Part shown: piece by piece, positions 47,444-55,699 of the stretch
Numbering within the stretch: the stretch's first letter is position 1
Layout of the letters: every line of letters begins with the position of its first letter
Origin: Oscillospiraceae bacterium
GTDB taxonomy: Bacteria > Bacillota > Clostridia > Oscillospirales > Ruminococcaceae
Direction of reading: 5' to 3'
Assembly: GCA_003512525.1 (NCBI GenBank)
Contig: DOQG01000060.1
Coordinates: forward strand, 91,969 to 155,968
Length of the DNA stretch: 64,000 nt
The notes under the pieces: generated by a model
Seen by the model: the letters and a program-made list of their open reading frames with translations, nothing else
The model's database searches: none
What the model was told of the DNA's origin: nothing
Translations under genes and position numbers: made by a program

Positions 47444-48745
47444 TTACTTGTTGCGTAGGTCGATTACACGCTTTGCCTTGCCCTCAAAACGTTCAATCGT
47501 CTTTGGCTCAACAAGCGTGACCTTTGTATCAATGCCGAGTACGGTCTTAAGGTTGTGATGAATATTCTTCTGTAAGTTCGACAGCGATTCAAGGCTCTCA
47601 AGTACGCTTCCGTCAACAAGCTCACACTTGACCTCCAGTCTGTCACTGCTTCCCTCGCGGGTAACAACGAGCTGGTAGTGGGGAGCGATCTGTGGGATAG
47701 TCATAATAACGCTTTCGATCTGTGACGGGAATACATTTACGCCTCTGATCTTCAGCATATCGTCGCTTCTGCCGGAGGGCTTGCTCATACGGGCGTGAGT
47801 TCTTCCGCATTCGCACTTTTCGTAGGTGATAGAAGTAATATCCTTTGTACGATAACGCAGAACCGGGATAGCCTCCTTTGAAAGTGTTGTTATAACAAGC
47901 TCGCCCTTTGAGCCTTCGGGGAGAACCTCGCCCGTTTCGGGGTTGATGATCTCGGGGAGGAAGTGATCCTCGTTGAAGTGCATACCGCAGCGCAGTGAAC
48001 ATTCGCCCGAAACGCCCGGTCCCATAAGCTCGCTCATACCGTAGTTGTCGGTGGCAAGCAGGTGAAGATAGTCTTCTATCTGCGCTCTCATTTCGGGAGT
48101 GCATCCCTCTGAGCCGAACAGACCGAGTCGGAGCTTGAGCTCATCTCTGCCGATACCCATTTCTTCTGCGACCTCGCCTATTCTCATAGCGTATGAGGGT
48201 GTAGCGACAAGTGCCGTTGTGCCGAAGTCCTTCATTAGCATGACCTGCTTTTCAGTGTTGCCCGATGAGCAGGGAACAACCGTAGCGCCTATCTTTTCAA
48301 GGCCGTAATGCAGACCGAGCGCACCCGTGAAAAGTCCGTAGCCGAATGCGATCTGCACTATGTCTTCATCTGTAGCGCCTGCGGCTGTAACAAGTCTTGC
48401 AACGCAGTCAGACCACATATCAAGGTCGTTCTTTGTATAGCCTACAACGGTGGGCTTGCCTGTTGTACCCGATGAAGCGTGCAGACGTGTTACGTTTTTG
48501 AGCGGTGTTGCGAACATACCGAAAGGATAGTTGTCACGGAAATCCGCCTTAGTAGTATAAGGTATGTACTGTATGTCCGACAGCGCCTTTATCTTGGTGC
48601 AATCAAAGCCGACTTCATCAAACTTCTTTTTGTACAGCGGTACATTGTCATAACAGTATTTTGTTATGTGCTTCAGTTTTTCAAGCTGGAGCTTTTCAAG
48701 CTCGGCTCTCGGCATAGTTTCAATATCTTTCTGGAAAAAACTCAT
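47444..48745 (-). CDS. paaK: Phenylacetate-CoA ligase family protein
   Basis: A 433-residue AMP-forming acyl-CoA ligase. The P-loop-like HASSGTTGKPTVVGYT motif near residue 90, the DNYGMSELMGPGVSGEC segment, YRTKDIT and the C-terminal RSDDMLKIRGVNVFPSQIE define the PaaK family. It activates phenylacetate or a related aryl acid with ATP and CoA. In anaerobic Clostridia it often pairs with indolepyruvate oxidoreductase, which is not present here. The ATG at 48745 follows AGAGGG; an upstream frame reaching 48787 overlaps the GH43 gene. Confidence 0.93.
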   Translation of the reverse strand: MSFFQKDIETMPRAELEKLQLEKLKHITKYCYDNVPLYKKKFDEVGFDCTKIKALSDIQYIPYTTKADFRDNYPFGMFATPLKNVTRLHASSGTTGKPTVVGYTKNDLDMWSDCVARLVTAAGATDEDIVQIAFGYGLFTGALGLHYGLEKIGATVVPCSSGNTEKQVMLMKDFGTTALVATPSYAMRIGEVAEEMGIGRDELKLRLGLFGSEGCTPEMRAQIEDYLHLLATDNYGMSELMGPGVSGECSLRCGMHFNEDHFLPEIINPETGEVLPEGSKGELVITTLSKEAIPVLRYRTKDITSITYEKCECGRTHARMSKPSGRSDDMLKIRGVNVFPSQIESVIMTIPQIAPHYQLVVTREGSSDRLEVKCELVDGSVLESLESLSNLQKNIHHNLKTVLGIDTKVTLVEPKTIERFEGKAKRVIDLRNK

Positions 48746-48761
48746 ATTATAACCCTCTTTT

Positions 48762-50249
48762 TTATTCTTCGCTCTCGGTGTATGCACAGCTGAAACCTGT
48801 GAACTGTGCCGTACCTCCTACAGCGTATAATCCTGTCATTGTTCCCGTGAAACCGCCCGAAACCTCGCTTGTCAGATATTTCACCTGACCGCTTCCGAGA
48901 TATGTTTCGGTGTCGCCGCATTTCACAAAGAAATTATAATTATAATGGTCGGCTCTGACGATAAGCGTTGCGTTGTCGGCATTTACCGCAACTCTGTTCT
49001 GCTCGTGCTTTATTCCGCCGATGTTGAGCTTCAGTATTGCAAAAGTGCCGTCCGCCGTCTTTTTAAGCGCAATGTCGTAATGCTCGTTCTCGCACATATA
49101 CATTGTGACACCGCCCTCGCCGTCATCGCAAAGCTTTACGTCAACACAAAGCTCCATATCAAAGTCACGCTGACGCATTGCGATAAAAGTAGGTGAATCC
49201 ATATCGTCAAGCGTCAGATCAGTACCGCAAAGCTCGTACTTGTCCGCAGACAGCTTATAGTTTTCGGGATGATACTTACGCAGATAGCACCAGTCAACGG
49301 CAGGGTCTGTATTGCCGAATGTGAACACGGGCAGCTTATCCTGAGTAAAATCGCCCTTCATTTCATATTGTGCGTCCGTTGTGCCGTCAAGACCGGCGAA
49401 CAGCCTGCCGCTTTCGTCAAAGTGTGCAGGGGAGAGGAAAACCTCTCTGCCAAGGCTGTGGAACGGCATCCATATGCCCATCTGTCTGAAGCCGAGACTT
49501 AATATATGCCAGTCACCGTTCTTGTCCTGTATCAGATCTCCGTGACCGATACCCTGTATTATGTACGGCGCTTTGTTGCGGTTTGTGAGTATGGGGTTGT
49601 TGTCGCCTGTGACATACTCGCCCCATATATCGTCTGATACGGCATATGTAATCATATGACCGTATTCTGTGCCTCCCTCTGCCGCCATAAGATAATATTT
49701 TCCGTTTATCTTATAAACGTGGGGGCTTTCAAGATAACGTCCGCCCGAACCTTTCCAGATAGACTTGCTGTGCGAGAGCTTCTTACCTGTTGCAATGTCG
49801 ATCTCACACTGTACAACGCCGCCCTCGCCGTAGTCGTCCTGTCCGTTGCTGATAAAGAATGTTCTGCCATCCTCAAAGTACAGCGACGGGTCGATACCGC
49901 CCTGATCGACTTCGATAGGGTCTGACCATTCACCATAGATGTCATCGGTATAAACATAGAAGTTCCTGTGGGTGGTGTCATTTGTAGTCACCATATAGAA
50001 TCTGCCGTTGTTATAGCGGATAGTGGGTGCGAATACACCTCCTGACGCAGGTATCTTGTCAAGCATTACCTGTTCGGGACGTGTCAGCACATAGCCTATC
50101 TGCTTCCAGTTCACAAGGTTGTCGCTCTCGAATAGTGCAACACCTGGGAAATACTGAAAGGTGCTTGTTACCAGATAATATTTTCCGTTTGCAAAACAGA
50201 CGGAGGGGTCGGGGTAGAAGCCTTTCAGCACGGGGTTTTTGTATATCAT
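48762..50249 (-). CDS. Glycoside hydrolase family 43 (beta-xylosidase/arabinofuranosidase-like)
   Basis: A 495-residue enzyme. The five-bladed propeller domain covers about residues 1-300. Its catalytic residues are seen in NPVLKGFYPDPSVCF (base aspartate), GGIDPSLYFEDG (pKa-modulating aspartate) and YLESPHVYKINGKYYL (acid glutamate). A C-terminal beta-sandwich follows (about 310-495). No signal peptide is seen, so it acts on imported xylo- or arabino-oligosaccharides. The ATG at 50249 has AAAAGG nine bases upstream; a TTG at 50255 is possible. It heads an operon with paaK. Confidence 0.92.
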   Translation of the reverse strand: MIYKNPVLKGFYPDPSVCFANGKYYLVTSTFQYFPGVALFESDNLVNWKQIGYVLTRPEQVMLDKIPASGGVFAPTIRYNNGRFYMVTTNDTTHRNFYVYTDDIYGEWSDPIEVDQGGIDPSLYFEDGRTFFISNGQDDYGEGGVVQCEIDIATGKKLSHSKSIWKGSGGRYLESPHVYKINGKYYLMAAEGGTEYGHMITYAVSDDIWGEYVTGDNNPILTNRNKAPYIIQGIGHGDLIQDKNGDWHILSLGFRQMGIWMPFHSLGREVFLSPAHFDESGRLFAGLDGTTDAQYEMKGDFTQDKLPVFTFGNTDPAVDWCYLRKYHPENYKLSADKYELCGTDLTLDDMDSPTFIAMRQRDFDMELCVDVKLCDDGEGGVTMYMCENEHYDIALKKTADGTFAILKLNIGGIKHEQNRVAVNADNATLIVRADHYNYNFFVKCGDTETYLGSGQVKYLTSEVSGGFTGTMTGLYAVGGTAQFTGFSCAYTESEE

Positions 50250-50298
50250 GCTCAAATACCTTTTCTGAAATCTAAAATAAATTTATGCGTACTTTAAT

Positions 50299-50327
50299 AG
50301 TATACCGCTTAAAAGTGCGAATGTCAA
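50299..50327 (-). promoter_or_regulatory. Promoter of the GH43-paaK operon
   Basis: On the minus strand TTGACA (50322-50327) and TATACT (50299-50304) are 17 bases apart, about 50 bases upstream of GH43. Confidence 0.88.
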
Positions 50328-50346
50328 TACATAAATGCACGGTACA

Positions 50347-50379
50347 GAAAAACTCCCGGACGGAGCACCGACCGGGAGC
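50347..50379 (-). terminator. Terminator of groESL
   Basis: CTCCCGG (50353-50359) pairs with CCGGGAG (50372-50378), and the minus strand continues into TTTTT (complement of 50348-50352). It lies about 35 bases past the groEL stop. Confidence 0.85.
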
Positions 50380-50414
50380 AGAATATTTCATTTTCAGCGG
50401 AAGCTGTCTTTTTA

Positions 50415-52052
50415 TCAATACATTCCGCCCATGCCGCCCATGCCGCCTGCGGGCATTGCGGGAGCAGGATTTTCTTCCTTCTTGTCAGCAACAAGGCTCT
50501 CTGTTGTAAGAACCATAGATGCAACTGAAGCGGCGTTCTGTAAAGCTGAACGTGTTACCTTTGCGGGATCTACGATACCTGCGGCAATCATATCACCGTA
50601 TACTTCCTTCTGAGCATCGAAGCCGTAGCCTACCTTGCCTTCACGACGGATAGTGTCGATAATAACAGAGCCTTCAAGACCTGCGTTTACTGCGATCTGA
50701 CGAACAGGCTCTTCAAGTGCACGGAGAACTATCTTAGCACCTGTCTTTTCGTCACCCTCAAGGGTAGCGATAAGAGCTTCAACAGCGGGCATAGCATTGA
50801 TAAGTGCTGTACCGCCGCCTGCTACGATACCTTCCTCTGCGCCTGCCTTAGCGGCTGCAAGAGCGTCTTCTATACGGAGCTTCTTTTCCTTCATTTCGAT
50901 TTCTGTAGCAGCGCCGACCTTGATAACCGCAACACCGCCGGCAAGCTTTGCAAGTCTTTCCTGGAGCTTTTCCTTGTCAAATTCGCTTGTTGTGTTTTCG
51001 ATAGCGGCTCTGATCTGTGCAATTCTAGCCTGAATCTGCTCTGTTGAACCTGCGCCGTTTACAATCGTTGTGTTTTCCTTCGAAACTGTTACGCTCTTAG
51101 CGCGACCGAGCTGATCGATAGTTGTATCCTTAAGCTCAAGACCAAGCTCTGATGTGATAACTGTACCGCCTGTAAGAATTGCGATATCCTGTAACATTTC
51201 CTTACGTCTGTCGCCAAATCCGGGAGCCTTTACGCCAACGCATACGAATGTACCACGCAGCTTGTTGAGGATAAGTGTTGTAAGAGCCTCGCCCTCGATG
51301 TCCTCAGCGATGATAAGCAGCTTCTTACCTGCCTGTACTACCTGTTCAAGTAAGGGCAGAACGTCCTGAATGTTGCTTATCTTCTTGTCTGTGATAAGGA
51401 TATAAGCATCGTCAAGGTTTGCTGTCATCTTATCTGTATCTGTTGCAAAGTAAGGTGAAATGTAGCCTCTGTCAAACTGCATACCTTCAACTACTTCGCT
51501 GTAGGTTTCTGCTGTCTTGCCTTCTTCAAGAGTAACAACGCCATCTGTTGTAACCTTTTCCATAGCCTCTGCGATCAGCTTACCTACATTCTCATCGCCC
51601 GATGAAACTGTAGCTACACGGGCAATGCCATCGCTGTTCTCAATAGCCTTTGAGTTCTTCTTTATCTCAGCTACTGCTGTGTCAACTGCCTTTGCGATAC
51701 CGCGCTTAACGTCCATGGGGTTAGCGCCTGCGGCGATGTTCTTCATACCCTCTCTGATAAGAGCCTGAGCGAGCAGTGTAGCTGTTGTTGTACCGTCACC
51801 TGCGGCATCGTTTGTCTTTGTCGAAACTTCCTTTACGAGCTGTGCGCCCATGTTCTCAAAAGGATCTTCAAGCTCGATCTCCTTAGCGATAGTAACACCG
51901 TCGTTTGTGATCAGCGGAGCGCCGAACTTCTTGTCAAGCACTACATTTCTACCCTTAGGACCGAGTGTAATTTTTACTGTGTTTGCGAGCTGGTCGATAC
52001 CTGCCTGTAAAGCCTTGCGGGCTTCTTCACCGTATATGATCTGTTTAGCCAT
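50415..52052 (-). CDS. groEL: 60 kDa chaperonin GroEL
   Basis: A 545-residue chaperonin subunit. Visible features are LGPKGRNVVLDKKFGAPLITNDGVT (apical/equatorial hinge start), the ATP-site GDGTTTATLLAQAL, and the C-terminal glycine/methionine tail MPAGGMGGMGGMY. It folds client proteins in the GroEL-GroES cage. groES lies 22 bases upstream in the same operon. CIRCE control indicates heat-shock induction. Confidence 0.98.
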   Translation of the reverse strand: MAKQIIYGEEARKALQAGIDQLANTVKITLGPKGRNVVLDKKFGAPLITNDGVTIAKEIELEDPFENMGAQLVKEVSTKTNDAAGDGTTTATLLAQALIREGMKNIAAGANPMDVKRGIAKAVDTAVAEIKKNSKAIENSDGIARVATVSSGDENVGKLIAEAMEKVTTDGVVTLEEGKTAETYSEVVEGMQFDRGYISPYFATDTDKMTANLDDAYILITDKKISNIQDVLPLLEQVVQAGKKLLIIAEDIEGEALTTLILNKLRGTFVCVGVKAPGFGDRRKEMLQDIAILTGGTVITSELGLELKDTTIDQLGRAKSVTVSKENTTIVNGAGSTEQIQARIAQIRAAIENTTSEFDKEKLQERLAKLAGGVAVIKVGAATEIEMKEKKLRIEDALAAAKAGAEEGIVAGGGTALINAMPAVEALIATLEGDEKTGAKIVLRALEEPVRQIAVNAGLEGSVIIDTIRREGKVGYGFDAQKEVYGDMIAAGIVDPAKVTRSALQNAASVASMVLTTESLVADKKEENPAPAMPAGGMGGMGGMY

Positions 52053-52074
52053 TGTGAATGTTCCTCACTTTCAA

Positions 52075-52359
52075 TTATTCTACAACTGCGAGGATATCTT
52101 CCTCACGCAGTATTGTGTATTCTTCGCCGTCAACCTTGACCTCTGTTCCCGAGTACTTGCTCATAAGAACCTTGTCGCCGACCTTAAGCTGAACGGGAAC
52201 AAGCTTGCCGTCAACTGTCTTGCCCGGACCTACTGCTACAACTTCTGCAACCTGTGGCTTTTCCTGTGCGGCGCTTGTAAGAATTATGCCACCCTTTGTT
52301 GTTTCTTCTGCTTCGAGCATCTTGATAACTACTCTGTCCGATAACGGTTTGATCGTCAT
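52075..52359 (-). CDS. groES: 10 kDa co-chaperonin GroES
   Basis: A 94-residue GroES with IKPLSDRVVIKMLEAEETTKGGI, the mobile loop GGIILTSAAQEKPQ and the C-terminal EYTILREEDILAVVE. The ATG at 52359 follows AAGGAGGTC; the longer frame to 52392 is not supported. Confidence 0.98.
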   Translation of the reverse strand: MTIKPLSDRVVIKMLEAEETTKGGIILTSAAQEKPQVAEVVAVGPGKTVDGKLVPVQLKVGDKVLMSKYSGTEVKVDGEEYTILREEDILAVVE

Positions 52360-52429
52360 TTTGAATGACCTCCTTGTTATATTTGCTGTCACTTTTTATC
52401 TGTGACGGTGCTTTTGATTTTTTAACCTG

Positions 52430-52456
52430 TTAGCACTCTTTGCGTTTGAGTGCTAA
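52430..52456 (-). promoter_or_regulatory. CIRCE element (HrcA operator) of groESL
   Basis: TTAGCACTC and GAGTGCTAA with a nine-base spacer match the CIRCE consensus perfectly. It lies between the promoter and groES, as in Bacillus, so HrcA repression is expected. Confidence 0.97.
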
Positions 52457-52468
52457 CCACTGAATATT

Positions 52469-52497
52469 ATTGTAATCACTTTACGCATAAAAATCAA
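52469..52497 (-). promoter_or_regulatory. Promoter of groESL
   Basis: On the minus strand TTGATT (52492-52497) and TACAAT (52469-52474) are 17 bases apart, just upstream of CIRCE. The remaining gap from 52498 to 52612 holds nothing I can assign. Confidence 0.8.
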
Positions 52498-52612
52498 GGG
52501 GTAAAATGTGAAAAGTGATAATTTTGTTAGATTAACATAAAAGTCGCTCGGAGTATTGATAATTATTTAGGCAAATTTACACATATAATTGACGGATTTT
52601 TTGAAAAAGGTG

Positions 52613-52641
52613 TTGAAAAAAGGTGCGGAGGGCTGTATAAT
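52613..52641 (+). promoter_or_regulatory. Promoter of the winged-helix regulator gene
   Basis: TTGAAA (52613-52618) and TATAAT (52636-52641) with a 17-base spacer, about 73 bases upstream of the start. Confidence 0.82.
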
Positions 52642-52714
52642 ATATAGAGATATCGGGCGATGCGTCATTTATCGCCTTAATATTTAATATTGTGTACTTT
52701 ACGGAGGCACGGAA

Positions 52715-53341
52715 ATGTCAAAGAAGATTTTTATAGCCTGCGACAACGAGCATATATCGGATTTTATATCGAACTATGCTGCAAAAGAGGGCTTTACTGT
52801 CAGAGCAATATGCGATATAAGTGAAGATACACAGCACGTTGTTCGTGAATGCTGTATGCTTCACCCCGATATAATCATACTCGGCGGCTGTTATCTTGAT
52901 GCAGAGCAGAAGTGCCGCCTTTCATCGCTTATGTCAGATATATATACACTGAAAAATGACGGCAGCGAGCATTCTCTGTCACTGCCGCTTGACATAGCAC
53001 AGCTTTCAAAGGTATTTGAAAAGTATGATAAAAAGAAGGCGGGGGAGTATGATACACTTGTAATTGACAATGAGAATAATTGCGTCAGAGTGGGGAGCAA
53101 TGAGTATCAGATAGGACTAAACGAGCTTGAGATACTGCGTTGCCTGATAGCTAATCCGAACCGTGTTTTCAGCAAGGAGCAGCTTGCTTATGAGGTGTTC
53201 GGTCCCGATGCAAAGGGCAGTGACGCACTGGTCGAAGAATCTGTCAGCCTGCTTAAGTCAAAGCTTGACGGCTTATCGTCCAAGTGGAGCATAAGGCTTA
53301 TATGGGGCGTAGGATACAAGTTTGAGGTGAATGTTCAGTAG
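52715..53341 (+). CDS. OmpR/PhoB-type winged-helix regulator with degenerate receiver domain
   Basis: A 208-residue protein. Residues 1 to about 115 look like a receiver domain, but the strand that should end with the phosphorylated aspartate reads HPDIIILGGCY, with glycine in its place. The C-terminal 90 residues are a Trans_reg_C winged helix (LNELEILRCLIANPNRVFS and IRLIWGVGYKFE). No histidine kinase is adjacent. It probably works without phosphorylation. It is 27 bases upstream of the membrane protein gene. Confidence 0.82.
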   Translation: MSKKIFIACDNEHISDFISNYAAKEGFTVRAICDISEDTQHVVRECCMLHPDIIILGGCYLDAEQKCRLSSLMSDIYTLKNDGSEHSLSLPLDIAQLSKVFEKYDKKKAGEYDTLVIDNENNCVRVGSNEYQIGLNELEILRCLIANPNRVFSKEQLAYEVFGPDAKGSDALVEESVSLLKSKLDGLSSKWSIRLIWGVGYKFEVNVQ

Positions 53342-53368
53342 TCAAAGCACAAAGGTGGGAAGCAGTAT

Positions 53369-54484
53369 ATGATGTTTATGTCTATGATGATGGTCAGTGG
53401 ATTTTTGCTGGTAGTCGGCACTTTCCTTCTGATCATTGTTCCGCTTGCAATCGGATTACCGCTACTCATAACCGGAGTATTGCGCAGGAAAAAATGTCTT
53501 GCCGCAGGCATAAAGCCGCGTAAGGCATCTATAATCGCGGGCGGTATATTCTGTGGAATACCGGTAGCGGTGGTAACGTTTATAGTTGCGATGTTTGCGG
53601 TAGGCGTGGTAAGACTTGCAATAAACGATATGCAGTATAACAATGTTGTTGAGTACTGGAAAGCCGGCGACAACGTTATGCAATCGGTAATATGGGATTA
53701 CTGCGATATCCGTGAGGAATATCTTAAAGCCGCCGAAAGCGGCAACAGAGAGGTACTTGTTGCGCTGTACAGCGATAATGCAAAGGCACAGCCCGATTTT
53801 GATAAGCAGATAGATGAATTTATGTCGGCTTATCGCAAAGGCTTTCTTAAAATACTGAAAAACGGCGGATCGGAACGTTCAAATATACAGAGCTATGAAT
53901 ATCCGATCAATGATAACACAGTTTATCAATATGACGATATCCTTTGCCTTGGCAGCGGCGGAAAGATATACGGTATGCTGTTTCTTTCGTGCAGGAGCGA
54001 TGCTAACGATGCAGGAAATATCGGTATGCACAGCGTGCGTATCTACAGTGCCGATATTGCCGCCGATGAGCTTAAAACAGGGATAAGAAAACCGCTGACT
54101 GCCGCATCTTTTGAAGTAAATGACAATGTTTCCGATGATATGACGATTATCGGAAATGAGATATCCTACACGGACAGCGACAGTCTTGTTATCGATCTTG
54201 ATACAGCCTTGAATGCGATAAAGGAAAACGACACGATAGACGGCTTTACAAAGGCGGTCGGAAAACCGTTTACTGTGTGGAAAAATCCTGATACCTCCGT
54301 GTGGAGGATAAACAGTGTTGCTGATTGCCCGGATAACGATATGTCCGGATATCTGATAGTGATTTATAGCGATGACGGATCGATTAAAGCCTCTGACAGC
54401 TATATAGCCTATGAGAATGATAACAGGGTCTATCTTTCGGCATTTGACTGCTATTCTCCCGACAGCTGCGAGCTGTATCAGTAG
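53369..54484 (+). CDS. Uncharacterised membrane protein with DUF5104-like domain
   Basis: A 371-residue protein with two membrane segments (about 8-32 and 52-80) and a soluble C-terminal part. Residues about 115-230 contain LVALYSDNAKAQPDFDKQIDE, which resembles the DUF5104 fold of Firmicutes lipoproteins; the match is from memory. There is no lipobox. An ATG four codons on (53372) is an alternative start. It follows the winged-helix gene in the same transcript, so that regulator may control or partner it. A terminator follows. Confidence 0.65.
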   Translation: MMFMSMMMVSGFLLVVGTFLLIIVPLAIGLPLLITGVLRRKKCLAAGIKPRKASIIAGGIFCGIPVAVVTFIVAMFAVGVVRLAINDMQYNNVVEYWKAGDNVMQSVIWDYCDIREEYLKAAESGNREVLVALYSDNAKAQPDFDKQIDEFMSAYRKGFLKILKNGGSERSNIQSYEYPINDNTVYQYDDILCLGSGGKIYGMLFLSCRSDANDAGNIGMHSVRIYSADIAADELKTGIRKPLTAASFEVNDNVSDDMTIIGNEISYTDSDSLVIDLDTALNAIKENDTIDGFTKAVGKPFTVWKNPDTSVWRINSVADCPDNDMSGYLIVIYSDDGSIKASDSYIAYENDNRVYLSAFDCYSPDSCELYQ

Positions 54485-54500
54485 GATATATAAACAAATA

Positions 54501-54536
54501 CGGCACGACTTTCATTATGACAGTCGTGCCGATTTT
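54501..54536 (+). terminator. Terminator of the regulator-membrane protein operon
   Basis: CGGCACGACT pairs with AGTCGTGCCG around an 11-base loop, followed by ATTTTATT. Confidence 0.92.
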
Positions 54537-54554
54537 ATTATTGCCGATACTTCA

Positions 54555-54584
54555 ATAAAAACGGCGCAGCCTGTTGACTGCGCC
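54555..54584 (-). terminator. Terminator of the glf operon
   Basis: GGCGCAG (54563-54569) pairs with CTGCGCC (54578-54584), and the minus strand continues to a T-rich run (complement of AAAAA). It is eight bases past the glf stop. Confidence 0.85.
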
Positions 54585-54591
54585 ATCGGTT

Positions 54592-55698
54592 TTATTCACT
54601 GAATTCGTTCTTAACACTGTCAAGTGCCGCTATGATAACCTTATCCATATCATAGTACTTGTACTGTCCGAGTCTGCCGCCGAAGATAACGTCCTTGCGT
54701 GTATCTGCGAGAGCCTTGTACTTCTCATACAGTGCATTGTTCTTATCATTGTTTACAGGGTAGTACGGCTCAACACCGGGCTTCCACTCTGCGGAATATT
54801 CGCGGCTGATAACCGTCTTTTCCTGCTTGCCGAACTCAAAGTGCTTATGCTCGATTATTCTTGTATAAGGAACTTCTCTGTCGGTGTAATTTACAACCGC
54901 GTTGCCCTGATGGTTTTCCTCGTCAAGTACCTCTGTTTCAAAGCGTACAGAACGGTACTCAAGCGGACCGTATTCAAATCCGAAGAACTCATCGATCTGA
55001 CCTGTGTATACAGTCTTGTCGGCAATGTCGGGATTTTCCTTGATAAACTCAAAATAATCGGTGCCTGTCTTTACATCAGAGCCTGCGAGCATTTTTTCGA
55101 TTATCTGTGTATATCCGCCCATCGGGATACCCTGATAGCGGTCGTTGAAGTAGTTGTTGTCATAGATAAATCTGAGCGGAAGACGCTTGATTATGAATGA
55201 CGGAAGTTCTGTGCAGGGTCTGCCCCACTGCTTTTCGGTATAGCCCTTGATGAGCTTTTCGTAAACATCTGTTCCGACAAGCTTAAGTGCCTGTTCTTCG
55301 AGGTTTTTCGGCTCTGTTATACCGAGGTCTTCGATCTGCTTTGCTATAATTGCCTTAGCCTCAGCGGGAGTCTTGATACCCCACATCTTGCTGAATGTGT
55401 TCATATTGAACGGCAGGTTATAAAGCTCGTCCTTGTATGACGCAACGGGAGAGTTGATATAGTTGTTGAACTCCGCAAACTGATTTACATACTCCCAGAT
55501 AGCCTTATCCGAGGTATGAAAAATATGTGCGCCGTACTTGTGTACATTGATATCCTCCACCTTTTCGGTATAGATATTGCCTCCAATGTGGTTGCGCTTG
55601 TCGATAACAAGGCACTTCTTGCCTCTCTTGTTTGCTTCGTATGCAAAGACCGCACCAAACAGTCCCGCACCGACAATAAGATAATCGTAATGTGACAT
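54592..55698 (-). CDS. glf: UDP-galactopyranose mutase
   Basis: A 368-residue flavoenzyme that interconverts UDP-galactopyranose and UDP-galactofuranose. It has the FAD-binding YLIVGAGLFGAVFAYEA, DKRNHIGGNIYTE, VHKYGAHIFHTSD and IKGYTEKQWGRPC signatures. The ATG at 55698 follows AAAGGA; a longer frame to 55788 overlaps the upstream gene. It provides UDP-Galf for the GlfT2-like enzyme of the same operon. Confidence 0.97.
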   Translation of the reverse strand: MSHYDYLIVGAGLFGAVFAYEANKRGKKCLVIDKRNHIGGNIYTEKVEDINVHKYGAHIFHTSDKAIWEYVNQFAEFNNYINSPVASYKDELYNLPFNMNTFSKMWGIKTPAEAKAIIAKQIEDLGITEPKNLEEQALKLVGTDVYEKLIKGYTEKQWGRPCTELPSFIIKRLPLRFIYDNNYFNDRYQGIPMGGYTQIIEKMLAGSDVKTGTDYFEFIKENPDIADKTVYTGQIDEFFGFEYGPLEYRSVRFETEVLDEENHQGNAVVNYTDREVPYTRIIEHKHFEFGKQEKTVISREYSAEWKPGVEPYYPVNNDKNNALYEKYKALADTRKDVIFGGRLGQYKYYDMDKVIIAALDSVKNEFSE

Positions 55699-55699
55699 T

